Origin: Eucommia ulmoides
Taxonomy: Eukaryota > Streptophyta > Magnoliopsida > Garryales > Eucommiaceae
Assembly: GCA_016647705.1 (NCBI GenBank)
Contig: CM028327.1
Span: 4,969,726 to 5,033,725, forward strand
DNA length: 64,000 bases
Direction of reading: 5' to 3'
Shown here: piece by piece, positions 1 to 15,562 of the stretch
Position numbering within the stretch: position 1 is the stretch's first letter
Layout of the letters: each line of letters opens with the position of its first letter
The notes under the pieces: generated by a model
The model's input: the letters and a program-made list of their open reading frames with translations, nothing else
The model's database searches: none
Told to the model about the DNA's origin: nothing
Program-made: the position numbers and the translations under genes

Positions 1-2
1 TG

Positions 3-374
3 AATTGGGTTTCAAAACTGCAGACGATTGTGGCTTTATCCACAACAGAAGCAGAATACATGGCGACTACATAAGCTTGCAAGGAAGCAATTTGGATTCA
101 AAGGTTATTAGAGGAGCTTTGGCACAAGTAGGAGAAGATTGTTCTGTTTTGTGACAGTCAGAGTGCCTTGCACATTGCAAGGAATCCAGTCTTTCATTCA
201 CGTACACAGCACATAAGGGTTCAATACCACTTTGTTTGAGAAGTAGTGGAGGTAGGGAGTGTGAATATGCAAAAGATTCACACCAACGAGAACCTAGCAG
301 ATGTCATGACCAAGCCGATCAACACTGACAAGTTTAAATGGTGTAGATCCTCGTGTGGTCTAGCGGGAACGTAA
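3..374 (+). pseudogene. Copia retrotransposon pol 3' end (RNase H region), decayed
   Basis: Reading from base 3, the translation is the C-terminal RNase H part of a Ty1/Copia polyprotein. It includes the words [32 protein letters not shown] and ENLADVMTKP, which are standard landmarks of this region, and ends at TAA 372-374. At least three in-frame stops interrupt it (after MATT, after LWHK and after YHFV), so it cannot encode a working protein. The element continues off the left edge. The LTR at 441-1009 follows directly, as expected for the 3' half of a Copia element. Confidence 0.9.
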
Positions 375-440
375 GCAAGCATGACATTGGCAAGTGAGGA
401 AGGATGAAAAGATTACCAAAAATGACTTTAAGTGAGAGAA

Positions 441-1009
441 TGTTAGTGGTAAACCCACTTTTGAGGGTGTATACACTTGTGTCATTTTCTCCTTAGTAGA
501 GTATTGGTGATATACACTTGTGTCATTTTCTCCTTAGTGGAGCATTAGTGGTATACACACTTTGTGTCATTATCTCTTGGTGGTGCATTAGTAGCTATAC
601 ACTTAGACATTTCCTCTTCAAGTTTTCCCTATATATATTGTCATATATTGTCATCCGTGAAAGTATCTAAGGCAGAGAGAAGAATAATCTCTTCTTAGTT
701 TTCTTGAGAATTACTATATCGAGAGGAAACATTGTTCCTCCTTTGTAAGTTGAATTTTCCTAAAATTGTGAGAGTTGCTTCTCCTATTACAAGAGAGATT
801 AGAATTGTTCTCTCCTTATATTTAGAGAGAAGCAGTTATAATCCTTATTTACAATAGTGAAATCCTCATACAATTGCCCCTGGTTTTTACCCCAATTTGT
901 TTGGGGTTTTCCACGTAAAATATTTGTGTCCAGTTTCTTCATTTTCATTTTATGGTCTCATTTCGCTTTAGTTGTCTACGGCCCATAAATTTCCAGCCAT
1001 TTCCCAACA
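441..1009 (+). mobile_element. 3' LTR of the Copia element
   Basis: The segment starts TGTTAGTGG and ends CCCAACA, giving the usual TG...CA ends with a short TGTT/AACA inverted repeat. It lies 66 bp after the pol stop and just behind a purine-rich AGTGAGAGAA (431-440) that fits a polypurine tract. The 5' LTR is outside the window, so the end assignment cannot be checked by LTR pair comparison or by target-site duplication. Confidence 0.75.
471..640 (+). repeat. Short tandem repeats in the LTR U3 region
   Basis: Four imperfect copies of a roughly 41-45 bp unit begin near 471, 512, 552 and 597. Each starts with ATACAC(TT) followed by a GTGTCAT...TCTC stretch. Tandem copies in U3 are typical of LTR enhancers; that role here is inferred. 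Confidence 0.75.
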
Positions 1010-1748
1010 TTTCAAATTAGGAATTCCTTAATTAACAAATAATAAAATTGCAGAAAATTAAACATTGGCATAAAACACGAGAATGAAGAGGAGATTTGAG
1101 CAGAGAGAAAATTAACCAAAAGGGGAAAAACATACATGTATAGAAAATCGAAGATGAAGACAGAAGAGAGATCTGCGGGAAAGTGCGACCAAGTCGAGGG
1201 TCCGCGGCCAGTCGGCGACGAGATCTGGACGGTAGACGGCCGTGAAAGAACCACGGAGAAGTGCGAACGAACAAGAGTCCACGGCGAGTCGACGAGGAGA
1301 TCTGGACGGTCGACGTGAACGGCGTCGAGGCTGCGTTTGGCCTGGTGAACCGGGGCTAGGGACCTAGGTGGAGTTCGTTCGCAACTGATAACAAAGACGA
1401 ATGACCTAGAGAGCACTTGATCAGTTGACATTGGTCTGATACATTTTATTTTGGTGATAAATACACTTTTCACCCCACAAATTTTGGATGTATTCTCTTT
1501 GGTCCTGACTTTTTAATTAAAAAAAAAATTATTAATTTTTTTGCCAATTTTGTTTCCTCTATTTTTATTTTTTATTTTTAAAAAAAGAAAAGGAAATTAC
1601 AGACCTATTCTAAAGAGCAAGTGAATGGAAGTTATAATTTAAAAAAAAAAATAGCAAAAATTAATGATCCGCGTACTGAGTTAATGAATTAAAACTTCAC
1701 AAAAAAATATTCCTACAATCACAATTCACCTCGAAATTATAATTTTAT
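1010..1748. other. No gene seen; GC-rich patch in AT-rich DNA
   Basis: Bases 1150-1400 are clearly GC-richer than the surroundings and contain a twice-repeated GAGATCTGGACGGT word (near 1230 and 1295). Open frames exist on both strands but none resembles a known protein. The rest is A/T-rich low-complexity sequence. Confidence 0.5.
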
Positions 1749-2199
1749 GTGTAGAGTGATATCGGAATTCTCTAAATCTCAAAAGTTAATTCATAAAGTG
1801 AGACTAGCGCTCTCACTTGTAACTTACTACCAATCTCTTCCACATTCAATATGGGATAAATCTAATAATTTTCTTCTCACACATCGAGCCTTTGGATCAA
1901 CTAACCTCGAAAATATATAACAATAAGGTGGAACTTTTGATCATATTTATCATTTGACCACCAGACTCTTCCACATATAATGTGAAATAAACTCAATAAT
2001 CTCCTCATCACACATCGGGCCTTTGGATCGGCTAACCATCGACCAATCTCTCCTTTTGTGGATATTGAACCAAAGAAGATGTAACCTTATCTCTTTTACT
2101 AGTGTAGGGTGATCTTAGACATCTCTCAATCCCAAAAGTTAACTCATGGGGTAAAGTGTTCCCTCATACATATAACTTCATCACCAATCTCTTTCACAT
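1749..2199 (-). repeat. Degenerate TRIM-family (short LTR element) fragments
   Basis: Two TGTAG-starting blocks (1749 and about 2103) and intervening sequence match, in reverse orientation and with many changes, the short LTRs of the better-preserved TRIMs at 30675-30988, 35687-36028 and 39043-39379. Shared parts include a word for 'CATGAG..AACTTTTGGG' in reverse and the 'ACATCGGG' LTR start. At least three LTR-like pieces are mixed here, so the original structure is scrambled. Confidence 0.55.
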
Positions 2200-2202
2200 C
2201 TA

Positions 2203-2803
2203 GGGCTGGAAAAACAAGTAACAGGTAATGTAACAGTTCATTACACAATAAGACCCAAACACGAACACGACACGATAAACATATCGTGTCAAACTACCTA
2301 AACACGAACACGACACGAAATTTATCGTGTCAACACGACACGACACGATGACACAAAACTTATCAGGTAAACACGACACGATAAGACCTGATAGGTTTCC
2401 ATTACACATTAATCTACCCATTACACGTTAACCAATTACACGTTAACGACCTGTTAACCTGTTAAGTTGACTAAATGAATAGGGTTAGAGAAATGTGAAT
2501 ATATATATTAGGTACTAAATTATAATATTTGATAATTTAGGAATGTAAAAATAATTTATTAAAATTAACGGGTAACCTATTAGATCTTAGGTTATCGTAT
2601 AATCTGAATACACGAAATTCTTATCGTGTCTTATCGTGTAACCTATTGGGTTATCAGGTCAACCTGATAACCTACACTATTTCTTATCAGGTTTGACACG
2701 ATAACGACCCGATACCTAATAAGCAAAACGTAGACCTGATAATTTTGTATCGGTCTCGTGTCGTGTCATCGTGTAAATACCTATTTTGCCTACCCATGTA
2801 GAA
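2203..2803. mobile_element. Possible hAT-like non-autonomous element rich in CACGACACGATAA palindromes
   Basis: The left end TAGGGCTGGAAAAACA and the inverted right end around TGGGTAGGCAAAATAG are imperfect inverted repeats of the kind seen on plant hAT elements. The interior is crowded with ACGACACGATAA and its reverse complement, and with ATCAGGT/ACCTGAT pairs. No 8-bp target duplication could be recognised, so the boundaries are tentative. Confidence 0.45.
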
Positions 2804-3112
2804 TATACCTAACATTATGATCTATGGTACTACAGCGAGCATGAATTTGGAATCATGAATAGTACTTTTCCAAATAATAGAAAAGGATAAGGCACAGAAA
2901 GAACAATCCAGTATGAAAATAATTGGCTAAACATCAAACTTTCTTGGCCAAATGTAGCTTTACATCACAACAGAACAAAAACACATCAAACCATCAAACA
3001 GTGTACATAAATTGCTTCAGAAGAGCATAGAGTATCAGGTATCAATTGATACATTAAAAACTTAAATTTGAAATGCTCATGTTTTATTCAACAATTTGTA
3101 GAAGCCAAATTC
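2804..3112. other. Downstream region / 3' UTR of the cysteine synthase gene
   Basis: No separate gene is visible. The gene ends at 3113 on the minus strand, so its 3' UTR and polyadenylation site should lie here. Confidence 0.5.
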
Positions 3113-7510
<4,398 letters not shown>

Positions 7511-7525
7511 ATGCACAAACTGTTA

Positions 7526-8252
7526 CTGCAAGCAAATAATCAAAGACAACAAATCATTCCAAAATCCACTTGACTATCACAGAAATCTATAAGCAGATGC
7601 CAGAATCCAGATGGATATATATACACACACACAAATATATATATTTGGTTTGATGGTGAGGTGTGTCCAGCCCAGCTTATGCAAATCTCGACTAATCACC
7701 CCATTGGGCGATCTTAAGTGCGCACTCTCTAAGAGAGTCGAACTTTGGTTGACAAAAAAAGGGAACACCTCCCCTTGCCAACCTGACTAACACCTCTTGG
7801 GTCCGTGTCAGATGGATATATGATATGCACAAATCTGTAGCTATAATCAGATGAAGAACTTCATCTCAACTGATCAACTAAGAGATGGAGCCAAAATAAT
7901 CTTGCAAAATGATGAGAATCGATGAAACAATTCACCACATAAACGTACACAAATTGAAATTATGCGAGTAAAAGAAAATGAACAAATTCGTTTCTTTTTC
8001 AATCCCAAGAACAAAATTCAAACAAACCCTCAACACCGTATGAATCATACATACGATCCTTTCAGCTTTCCTCCAAATGAAAACTAAATACTGCAAACGA
8101 TTAAGCATCGGAATGAACGATAATGCATGTAGACACAAATTAATTCAATAAATTCAACCGAAAACAGAATTTTATGTGTTTCGCATCGATTTAGATGGAA
8201 GATGTCGATTAAGAGAAATGAAAACGCGGGTAATCAACGAAAATATAATCAC
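7526..8252 (-). other. 5' UTR intron of the cysteine synthase gene
   Basis: On the minus strand GGAG|GTGATT (donor after 8253) and TTGCAG|TAACAG (acceptor before 7525) are good splice sites. They place a 727-bp intron 15 bp upstream of the start codon. An intron in the leader is common in plant housekeeping genes and often raises expression. It contains the SINE at 7621-7808. Confidence 0.65.
7621..7808 (-). mobile_element. tRNA-derived SINE with 13-bp target duplication
   Basis: The insertion is bracketed by the identical 13-mer CAGATGGATATAT (7608-7620 and 7809-7821). Read on the minus strand it has a pol III A-box-like TTAGTCAGGTTGGCAAGG and a B-box-like AAGTTCGACTCTC near its 5' end, then a unique body and an AT/GT-rich tail. 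These are the hallmarks of a plant SINE. Confidence 0.8.
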
Positions 8253-8400
8253 CTCCGGTGAACAAATGACTTTGCTATAACTCGATCGGATCCTGCGGCT
8301 AATATATGCAGAGGATACGACGAGTCAAACGTAGAACATCACGAGACGGCGGTCATTCGTAGGAGCTTAGCCTTGGTAAGCTGGCTTTTGGTCGGTTTTT
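8253..8400 (-). promoter_or_regulatory. Probable 5' leader exon and proximal promoter of the cysteine synthase gene
   Basis: Sequence just upstream of the leader-intron donor is GC-richer than its surroundings and is the expected first non-coding exon. The transcription start cannot be placed, and no convincing TATA box was seen. Confidence 0.4.
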
Positions 8401-8419
8401 TACGTTTTTTTTTTTTTTT

Positions 8420-8660
8420 TGTTTTGCTACGGTAGAACGGATATAATTCGCGAAATTTACAATATCGGTTCAAAAAAATTATAAAATTTTAGACGAACTT
8501 GTAAATTTTCGAAAAAAATTTATAACCTGTAAAATTATAAATTCTCAGACAAACTTATAATTTCAGTGGAAAAACTTACGATTTTTTTGAACCAACTTTG
8601 TAATTTTTCAGACTGTATCTAATACAGTTAAAAGAACAGTTGTATAAGAACAGTTGTATT
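8420..8660. repeat. Dispersed repeat, copy 1 (partner at 25565-25800)
   Basis: Shared ordered words with 25565-25800 include a TACAA..ATCGGT start, AGACGAACTTGTAA, AACCTGTAA, TTTCAGTGGAA, and the ATC(T/C)AATACAG(T/C)TAAAA end. It lies directly upstream of the cysteine synthase promoter. No protein match is seen. Confidence 0.6.
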
Positions 8661-8899
8661 TTAGTCAGTCCTTTTTCTTTTTCAAATAAGGGACATCATC
8701 ACTGCTCTAAGCTTTCGAGGCAAAACGATTATTTCTCTATATTTTTTTATCAAAAAAAGTCTAACTTCTCAAATTGGAATTGATGACTTGATGGCAAATT
8801 TTAAATTTACATTTTATTTTGATAATATAAAATTTATTTTTAAATTATTAAATTACTATTTTAACTCAGGCGTATCTTATCATACATTATGTTACATAA
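8661..8899. other. AT-rich sequence, nothing recognised
   Basis: Low-complexity AT-rich DNA with no credible reading frame or repeat ends. Confidence 0.5.
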
Positions 8900-10450
8900 A
8901 TACAAGAAACTAAATAATAGTCATTAATAGTTCTAATTTTTAAAAAATCTAAAACTCAAAAAAAATTATTATATGTTACGCACACTTAAACTGTACTCTG
9001 TACAACTATACTGAAATTAATATGCCTTCAACTTTCAAATATGCACCAAAAAAAGAAAATTATCACTGACACCCCAGTATTTGAGACAACGATCACAGTA
9101 ATACCCTATGTTTTAACAAATACCACGAACACCCCTTATTTTTTTCAATCGGAACAGTCAATCTCTCAAATTTGAGTTGACAAGTTGACGTCGTAATTTA
9201 AATTCCAATTTTACTCTTACAATATAAAATTTATTCGTGAAATTACTTAATTACTCTTGTTTATTTGTTGACTTTGACCGTTTTTAATTTTTCCTTTATC
9301 TCATATTTTGTTCTTTTAATTTAATTTAATTTAATTTTTAATTTTTTTTCCTCTCAACCAAGTGAACATCCCAACCCCTCCTCATCCTCCTTATCCTCCA
9401 TTACTACCACCACCGCTCACACACAAGTGGAACATACCATTATCATCGTCGCCACCATCTCCAACTTACCACATTATCTCTGCCACCATCTCCAATCAGG
9501 CTACCAACATCCCAACTGCCAACACCTCAATTCCACCTTAATAGAGCCCGCCACCTCCACCAGCACTTGAAAAATAGAGCACTGCTAGGAACTATCTTCT
9601 TCTTCTCCCCCTTTGTATCTTTCTTTGCCTCGACTAATCTACACAGATGTAAAGATGAGAATAAAGATGCAAAGGGGGAGAAGAAGAAGAATAACATAAG
9701 AAAAGAGAAGAGAAAAGAAAAGAAGAAGAAGACGATGACGAATGAGGTGTGGTGGCGGCAGTAATGATGCAGTAAAAAGAGAATGAGAGAGAGAGAGAGA
9801 TAAAAAAATAGAGAGAAAAATAATAATTATTGATCAGGGTAAAATGGTAATTTCCTTAATTTGATTTTTTATTATTGTTAAAAGGTAATGATAAACAAGT
9901 AATTGCCCAATATTTTTTTGGCAAGGATCTCCGTGGTATTTATCCAAACACGGGGTTACTGTGATCACCATATCAAATACAGGGGGTGTCATTGATTTTT
10001 TTTTATAAAAAAATGTACAAATTGGATATATTTTTGTTCGGTTTTCAATGCGGAACAACAATCTATAGACAAATCTATAACATTCGTAGCTAAAATATTA
10101 ATAAAATAGGATTTTTTTAGATATTTAATGTTAACATATTTTCTTAAATATAGAAAGTCAAGTAACAGTCATTAATAACTCTGATTTTCAAGGAATCCGA
10201 ACTGGAGAAAAGAGATTTTTTGTCATAAGCTACGCACACTTAAAATGTACAGTACATGAATATGTTGAAATTAACACACTTGCAATTTTTAGATATGCAC
10301 AAAAAATATACAAAATGAATATATTTTTGTCATGTTTTCAATGTAGAACGCGAATTTACGGTCAAAACTATAAAATTCGCAACAAAATTATAAATAAAAT
10401 GAATGTATTCAATTTATTAACCTACGTCCTTAAATATAAAAAGTCAAACA
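8900..10450 (+). repeat. Two-unit tandem repeat, first unit interrupted by an insertion
   Basis: Unit 1 (about 8900-9057 plus 10004-10150) and unit 2 (about 10151-10450) share the ordered words AGTCATTAATA, ACGCACACTTAAA, ATGCACAAAAAA, ATATATTTTTGT and GTTTTCAATG. In unit 1 the sequence is split by the element at 9058-10003, so unit 2 shows the pre-insertion state. Confidence 0.65.
9058..10003. mobile_element. MULE-like non-autonomous element with roughly 80-bp terminal inverted repeats
   Basis: The left terminus (TCACTGACACCCC...GATCACAGTAA...AATACCACG) is matched in reverse complement by the right terminus (CGTGGTATT...TTACTGTGATC...GGGGGTGTCATTGA) over about 80 bp. The interior is unrelated CT- and GA-rich sequence with no recognisable protein. 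The target is an A-rich stretch, so the exact duplication is hard to read. Confidence 0.65.
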
Positions 10451-10619
10451 TTCCAATATATATAAAAATTATATCAAGTAATAATTATATACTTTGATTT
10501 CCTATGTCCTTAAATTTGATGCATTTTCAATTCAATCTTCTAATTTTACTTTTAAATTTGTTTCCTTTAATTAATCAAACTATTTGCAAAATTAAAGTTT
10601 ATTCAAATTAACTTTAGAG

Positions 10620-11405
10620 TTTTTGACACTTTGCACCCCTAAAGTTTGACCATTATCACATTTTGGTCCTTGTAAATTTAATTTAGACACATAAAACCCT
10701 AAAGTTTTCCAATTGTATTACTTTAGGACAGATTGCTACCTCTGTTCAAAAAGAGGATGGAAAAGGTCATGTGCTCAACATGTGACAGATAGAGAGGGGG
10801 AATATTGTCTTTTAGGTTATACTATTATACTCGAAATTGGGATCACAATAATTAGTGGAAAGTCCTCACAGTCCCTTGCTCCTCACACTGAATGAACCTG
10901 CACAAATTCTTGCCCCGGGTTTGGATCCTTGTGAAAAACTTCCGGCGTGAGAGTAAATATCTCATGCAAGAATATTCTTTAACTTAAACATACAGGAAAT
11001 TGAACTTATCTCTCTAATTTATGCGCTAAGTATTTATAATTCTTTATTCGTCAAGAAAAGAGAGAGAGAGAGAGAGAGAGTATCTGATCATGAATTTATT
11101 TAGAGAACATGCTCATAGCATGCTGAGATCCTAGGCATGATCAACATAAGTCCCTATTGAACATTTCATCTGGATCAGACTCCAAACCCATATACCCGCA
11201 GGTTTGTTCCACTGGTAAACCTTCATTTTGGACTTGATATAAGGACTTGGACATTTGGCATATCCCTACTCCAGATCTCTATTTTGGGCTTGATCCACAG
11301 GTAACCTACACACCACCCCAATACCACATTGGTCATCATCACAAACCATATAGAGACTAAATTGAAACAACTATAACTTTAATGGGTGAAAAGTGTAAAA
11401 TAATT
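10620..11405. mobile_element. Possible TIR element with an internal LTR-like piece
   Basis: The left end GACACTTTGCACCCCTAAAG and inverted right end TTACACTTTTCACCCATTAAAG form an imperfect inverted repeat about 60 bp long, as in MULE-type elements. The interior includes TTGCCCCGGGTTT...CTTCCGGCGTGAGAG, which resembles part of the solo LTR at 58112-58909, and a (GA)n run near 11058-11080. Confidence 0.4.
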
Positions 11406-11539
11406 TATTTTCTAAAAAAAAAAAAAAACTCTTTCTTCCCTCTCTATTTTTTTAATTTACTTCAAATAGAAAAAGGACTTTTAGAGAAAAATCTCTATTT
11501 TAATTTGTAATAATTTTTGTCCTTTTAAAGGAAAGAATA

Positions 11540-11700
11540 TGTTATCGAATCCTCAACCACATGTATACACATCAACTAATGAACTTGACCGCTACTTGGC
11601 CCCAAAGAGAAGTGCCCTTTCGCCATTAAGAGACACACGACCGGTTGTCATAGAAATGGATATTTCATATTTGCAGCCTCAAGTCAATTAAAAAAGACAA
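11540..11700. repeat. Dispersed repeat, copy 1 (partner at 25905-26060)
   Basis: The ordered words CA(A/G)CTAATGAAC.TGAC, TTGG.CCCAAA and AGTGCC, then GACA...GT(C/G)A and ATATTT..CAGCC-like words, recur at 25905-26060. Neither copy encodes a protein I recognise. Confidence 0.5.
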
Positions 11701-11735
11701 AATATTCAACCATAATTGTTCAATAGTCCAAAATA

Positions 11736-13512
11736 GATTCGAGTTGTTTACACCTCTAATTCATTTAAAACAAAAATACTGAAATAGACTAACTTTTAAT
11801 TTATTTACGTAACTAATAATACCCGGGGATCACATCCTCAAGTTGAGGAGTCCGGCCGTATACCCGGGGTTCACAACCCCGGGTATACAATTTTTTTTTT
11901 CCGTTTTCCCTTGTATACTCTGGGTTCTATGTATAACCCGGGGTACTCAACCCCAGGATCCCCCCCCCCCCCCCCGCCCAAAAAAAAAAAAAACCGTTTT
12001 GGCCCAATAAATTTTTAAAATTTTTGGTAATTTTGAGTTGATTAACGGTGGTCTATCGATATTTTAAATAAATATATATTTTTGTGTATAAATTAAGTTC
12101 AAAACACTCCACAATGTGTTTTACAACATTAAAAACGGACAAATGGATGAATTTTAAAAAATCGTCAAAGTTAACTAGATGAGCTGTTTCGATAACGGCG
12201 TAATTTTTTTGGCATTTTGAAATTAACAAAAGATTGCATGTCCGTAACAGAAATGAATCATTTTTTTTATATATATATAAACTGTGTTCATAACACTACA
12301 TAACAAAACTTAGAACACTAAAAACGGACTAGTGAATAATTTTTAAATAATTGTCAAAATTGGTTGGATGAGTTGTTTTGATGACGATGCAGTTTTTTTG
12401 AAAATTTTGAGTTAACAAAAAATGACCTATTAGTAACAGAAATTAACTTAATTTTTTTGTATACAAACTACGTTTATAACACTAAATAATAAAATCGAGA
12501 ATACCAAAAACGGATAATATGGTATTGAGAGAAGAGAAAACTTATGTAAAATAATAGAAAAAGTTTGGATGGACATAAGTTTGCGCTCGGTGGTCTGTTT
12601 GGGGAGATTTTTTTTATTTCGGGTATTTTTTCGAGATCTAGGCGTGACAAACCGCCATGGGCAGTTTGGTCGAGTGTTTTTTCAAATAAATCCCGTTTTC
12701 ACCTTCAATTTTTTATTTAAAGTGTTGGGTGACTAAATTTATAATCTTCGTCGCGAGCATGCGTCTTGTCCCGTTGGTAAAATTGAAATCTTCAAAAGCC
12801 AGAGTGATGACTCAGATCAGACCTAACTTTCAAAAAAAAAATGCCCCCAACGGACCACCGAGCGCAAAGTTATGTCCATCCAAACTTTGAACAACAATAT
12901 AGTGTTTTTGAAATGTTGAAGAGCAATAAAATGTTGTGACAATAACCCTTATTTAAAAATTATTCACTAATCCGTTTTTGGTATTCTCGATTTTGTTATG
13001 TAATGTTATGAACATAGTTTATATACAAAAATTTTGGTTCATTTCTGTTGCAGACATGCAATCTTTTATTAATTCTAAATTGCTAAAAAAATTCCGCCGT
13101 TATCGAAACAGCTCATCTGGTCAACTTTGACGATTTTTTAGAATTCATTTACTTATCCGTTTTTAGTGTTGTGAAAAGCATTATAGAGTGTTTTGAACGT
13201 AATTTATGCACACAAAAAAAAATTAGATTTATTTAAAATATCGATAGACCGCCGTTAATCAATTCAAAATTGCTAAAAACTTCAAATATTTATTGGGCTA
13301 AAACGGTTGTTTTTTTTTTTTGGGAGGGGAGGGGAGGGGGGGGGGGGTAAACCCGGGGTTGAGTACCCCGAGTATACAAGGGAAAACGAAGAAAAAAAAA
13401 TTGTATACCCGAGGTTGCAAACCCCGAGTAATATTAGTTCCGTAAATAAGTTAAAAGTTAGTTTTAGTTTTTTTTTTAAATGAATTAGAAGTGTAAACAA
13501 CTCAAATAGATT
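11736..13512. mobile_element. Large foldback element: near-palindrome with arms of about 800 bp
   Basis: The left arm (about 11736-12610) reads as the reverse complement of the right arm (about 12840-13512). Pairs include GAGTTGTTTACAC/GTGTAAACAACTC at the ends, ACCCGGGGTT/AACCCCGGGT, AACGGTGGTCTATCGATATT/AATATCGATAGACCGCCGTT, and TTTGGATGGACATAA/TTATGTCCATCCAAA near the centre. About 230 bp of non-repeated spacer remains. A smaller element of similar design, with the CCGGGTATACAATTT word, sits at 15563-16283. The coding potential is nil. MULE-type foldback is the likely class. Confidence 0.75.
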
Positions 13513-13874
13513 GTCCAATTCATAATTTAAGACATGTCATTTATCTCCTTTGTCTTTTTGCCATTAACAAGAAACTTTCCTTTCTCCTAGAGAGAGAAGA
13601 GAGAAAGACCAGTGGAGAAGGCCATGGGGAAGATGGTCGGCGGAGATATGCGACCGTACCGGACGTTGATGCCATTGGCTTGGAACGTTCGACGCGGCAG
13701 ACGTGGTTGTGCGTGCTTAATTATGACGCGGCAGCAAAGGAGACTATTCCTCCGATTCTGCCTCTCTCTCCAATGCTGGTGTTGGCTTCATAGGTGTCGT
13801 CGTCGCTCGCTGCGAGCTGATGTCGTCACGACAGATCTGGAAGGAAGGAAAGGGAGAGAGAGGGGGAGGAGGAG
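13513..13874. other. GC-rich tract with an open frame of unknown meaning
   Basis: A plus-strand open frame from ATG 13612 is Arg- and Gly-rich and ends in the tandem-duplicated G-rich tract. The composition is low complexity and there is no family resemblance, so I do not call a gene. Confidence 0.45.
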
Positions 13875-15010
13875 GAAAGTGGAAGGAGGAGGAGAAGGGG
13901 ATTCCGATGGGGGGTGGTGGCAATGGATGGGTGGGGGCGGTGGCGGTGGGAGGATGGGGTGGGGTCGGAGGTAAATATAATTGTTTTAAAATTTAGGGTG
14001 AAAAATATATTTTTGAAAATAGAGGGAGTGTTAGTGATTTTATAAAAATAAAAGAATAAAAATTTATTTATTTTTAAATAACGGAAGGACGTTATGTGTT
14101 TTTACAAGAAAAAATTAATCAAAGGGGTAGCTGGTATTTTTAAAATGATAGGGGAGGCTTGTGATTTTGAACAAAATGATAGGGGAGATAAGTGGTATAA
14201 ATTCATTCCTTAATTATGTTTTGATTTGTATTTTAGTCCTATGATCCATCATCCCTTATATCTCCTATCAAATGCTTCCAATTAAGATTTACATCGTGTA
14301 TCGTCGGCGCCACTCGCTATCACCACCTGGCGCCACTCACCGTCGGACATTAGGACTCCGATCACCAAAGTCCTACCACCGGTTGTCGGTTTTTTTTTTT
14401 AGTTACTTGTAACTATTTTTTAGTGTATTTTTCAGTTACATATAATTATTTTTTATGTATTTTGTAGCTACATTTTTTAAGTGTATTTTTTGTTACATTT
14501 TACTATATTTTTAGTTACATTTACGTAATTTTCCGTTCACCGACAACCAAAAAAATTGTAATTAAAATATTTATTAAAAAATATTACTAAAAAATAGTTA
14601 AATGTAACTAAAAATAATTTTGACGACCAGCAACCAGAGTTTCAGTGATCGGCGGTGGCTGAAATCCGATGACCAACGACTGTGGGGTGGTTGTTGGTGA
14701 CGTAACGTTAATTAGAACATTAGTATTTTCATACTCTAATAAATCAAACTAAAAATAAAGTAATTATTTATTTTCAAACATTTTATTAGTTTGATATCAT
14801 CATTAGACCCGTCACCAACTCTCAAAACGTAACTGAATGAATGAGTGCAAAAAAATTGTAATTTCAATATTGCCCTTGCTTATGCAGAATTTTGGTAACA
14901 AGTTTTTTAATTTTTTCATGAAAATTAATATTGATAAGTATTAATATTATATATAAATGCATTTAATTTATTATTTTAGTGATTATTTTTTAAATTATAA
15001 AAAAAAAATT

Positions 15011-15160
15011 ACACGGCCAAGTTTGGGTTTGAAATTTTTTATTTAGAACCGGACTTGGACATGATAGTAGTGTCTGACTATAGGATCAGACCGGATTCAG
15101 GCTTACCATTTTTCTGTAATACCCTAGGTAGGGTCCAACTTGACCCATGACCACCCCTAT
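15011..15160 (+). mobile_element. 3'-end fragment of the hAT-like element family (copy A)
   Basis: Sequence CGGCCAAGTTTGGGTTT...GACTATAGG(A/G)TCAGACC...TGACCACCCCTA parallels the right half of the intact hAT-like element at 22911-23521. The left terminus is missing. Confidence 0.6.
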
Positions 15161-15562
15161 TTTTTAGTAAATATTCCACTTATTTTTTTGGTGGTTCTAA
15201 ATGTATACCCTTTTTTTTGCTAGTCCTACCCCCCCTTAAAAAATAATTTTATTCAATTACTATTTTACCCTTTAAATTACAAACACATAACCCATTAACT
15301 TTTTATGTTTTGTGCTTCCGTGTAGCCTACCATCCTCATATCCGATCTTTCTCTCTCCCTATATAGAGAGAGAAAGAGAAAGAAGGAAGAAGAAGAGAGG
15401 GGGCCGAAGAGAAAAGAAAGAAGAAGAATCAAAGAGATGGGGATTGAGAGCAGAGGGTGGGGGAAGGGCGGTGATTGCTCAAATTTAATAACTATATTTA
15501 AGCGCAAAACTTCATAGTATAGCCATTTGTAAGTGTCGAATTCACAAGGGTTGAATTTTAAC

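Noticed and set aside
471..640. CRISPR-like array
   Set aside because: The repeated units are adjacent LTR enhancer repeats without unique spacers, in a plant retrotransposon LTR.
13612..13974. Plus-strand open frame rich in Arg and Gly (120 codons)
   Set aside because: It is created by a G-rich low-complexity tract that also forms part of the tandem duplication. There is no family resemblance and no splice or promoter context.
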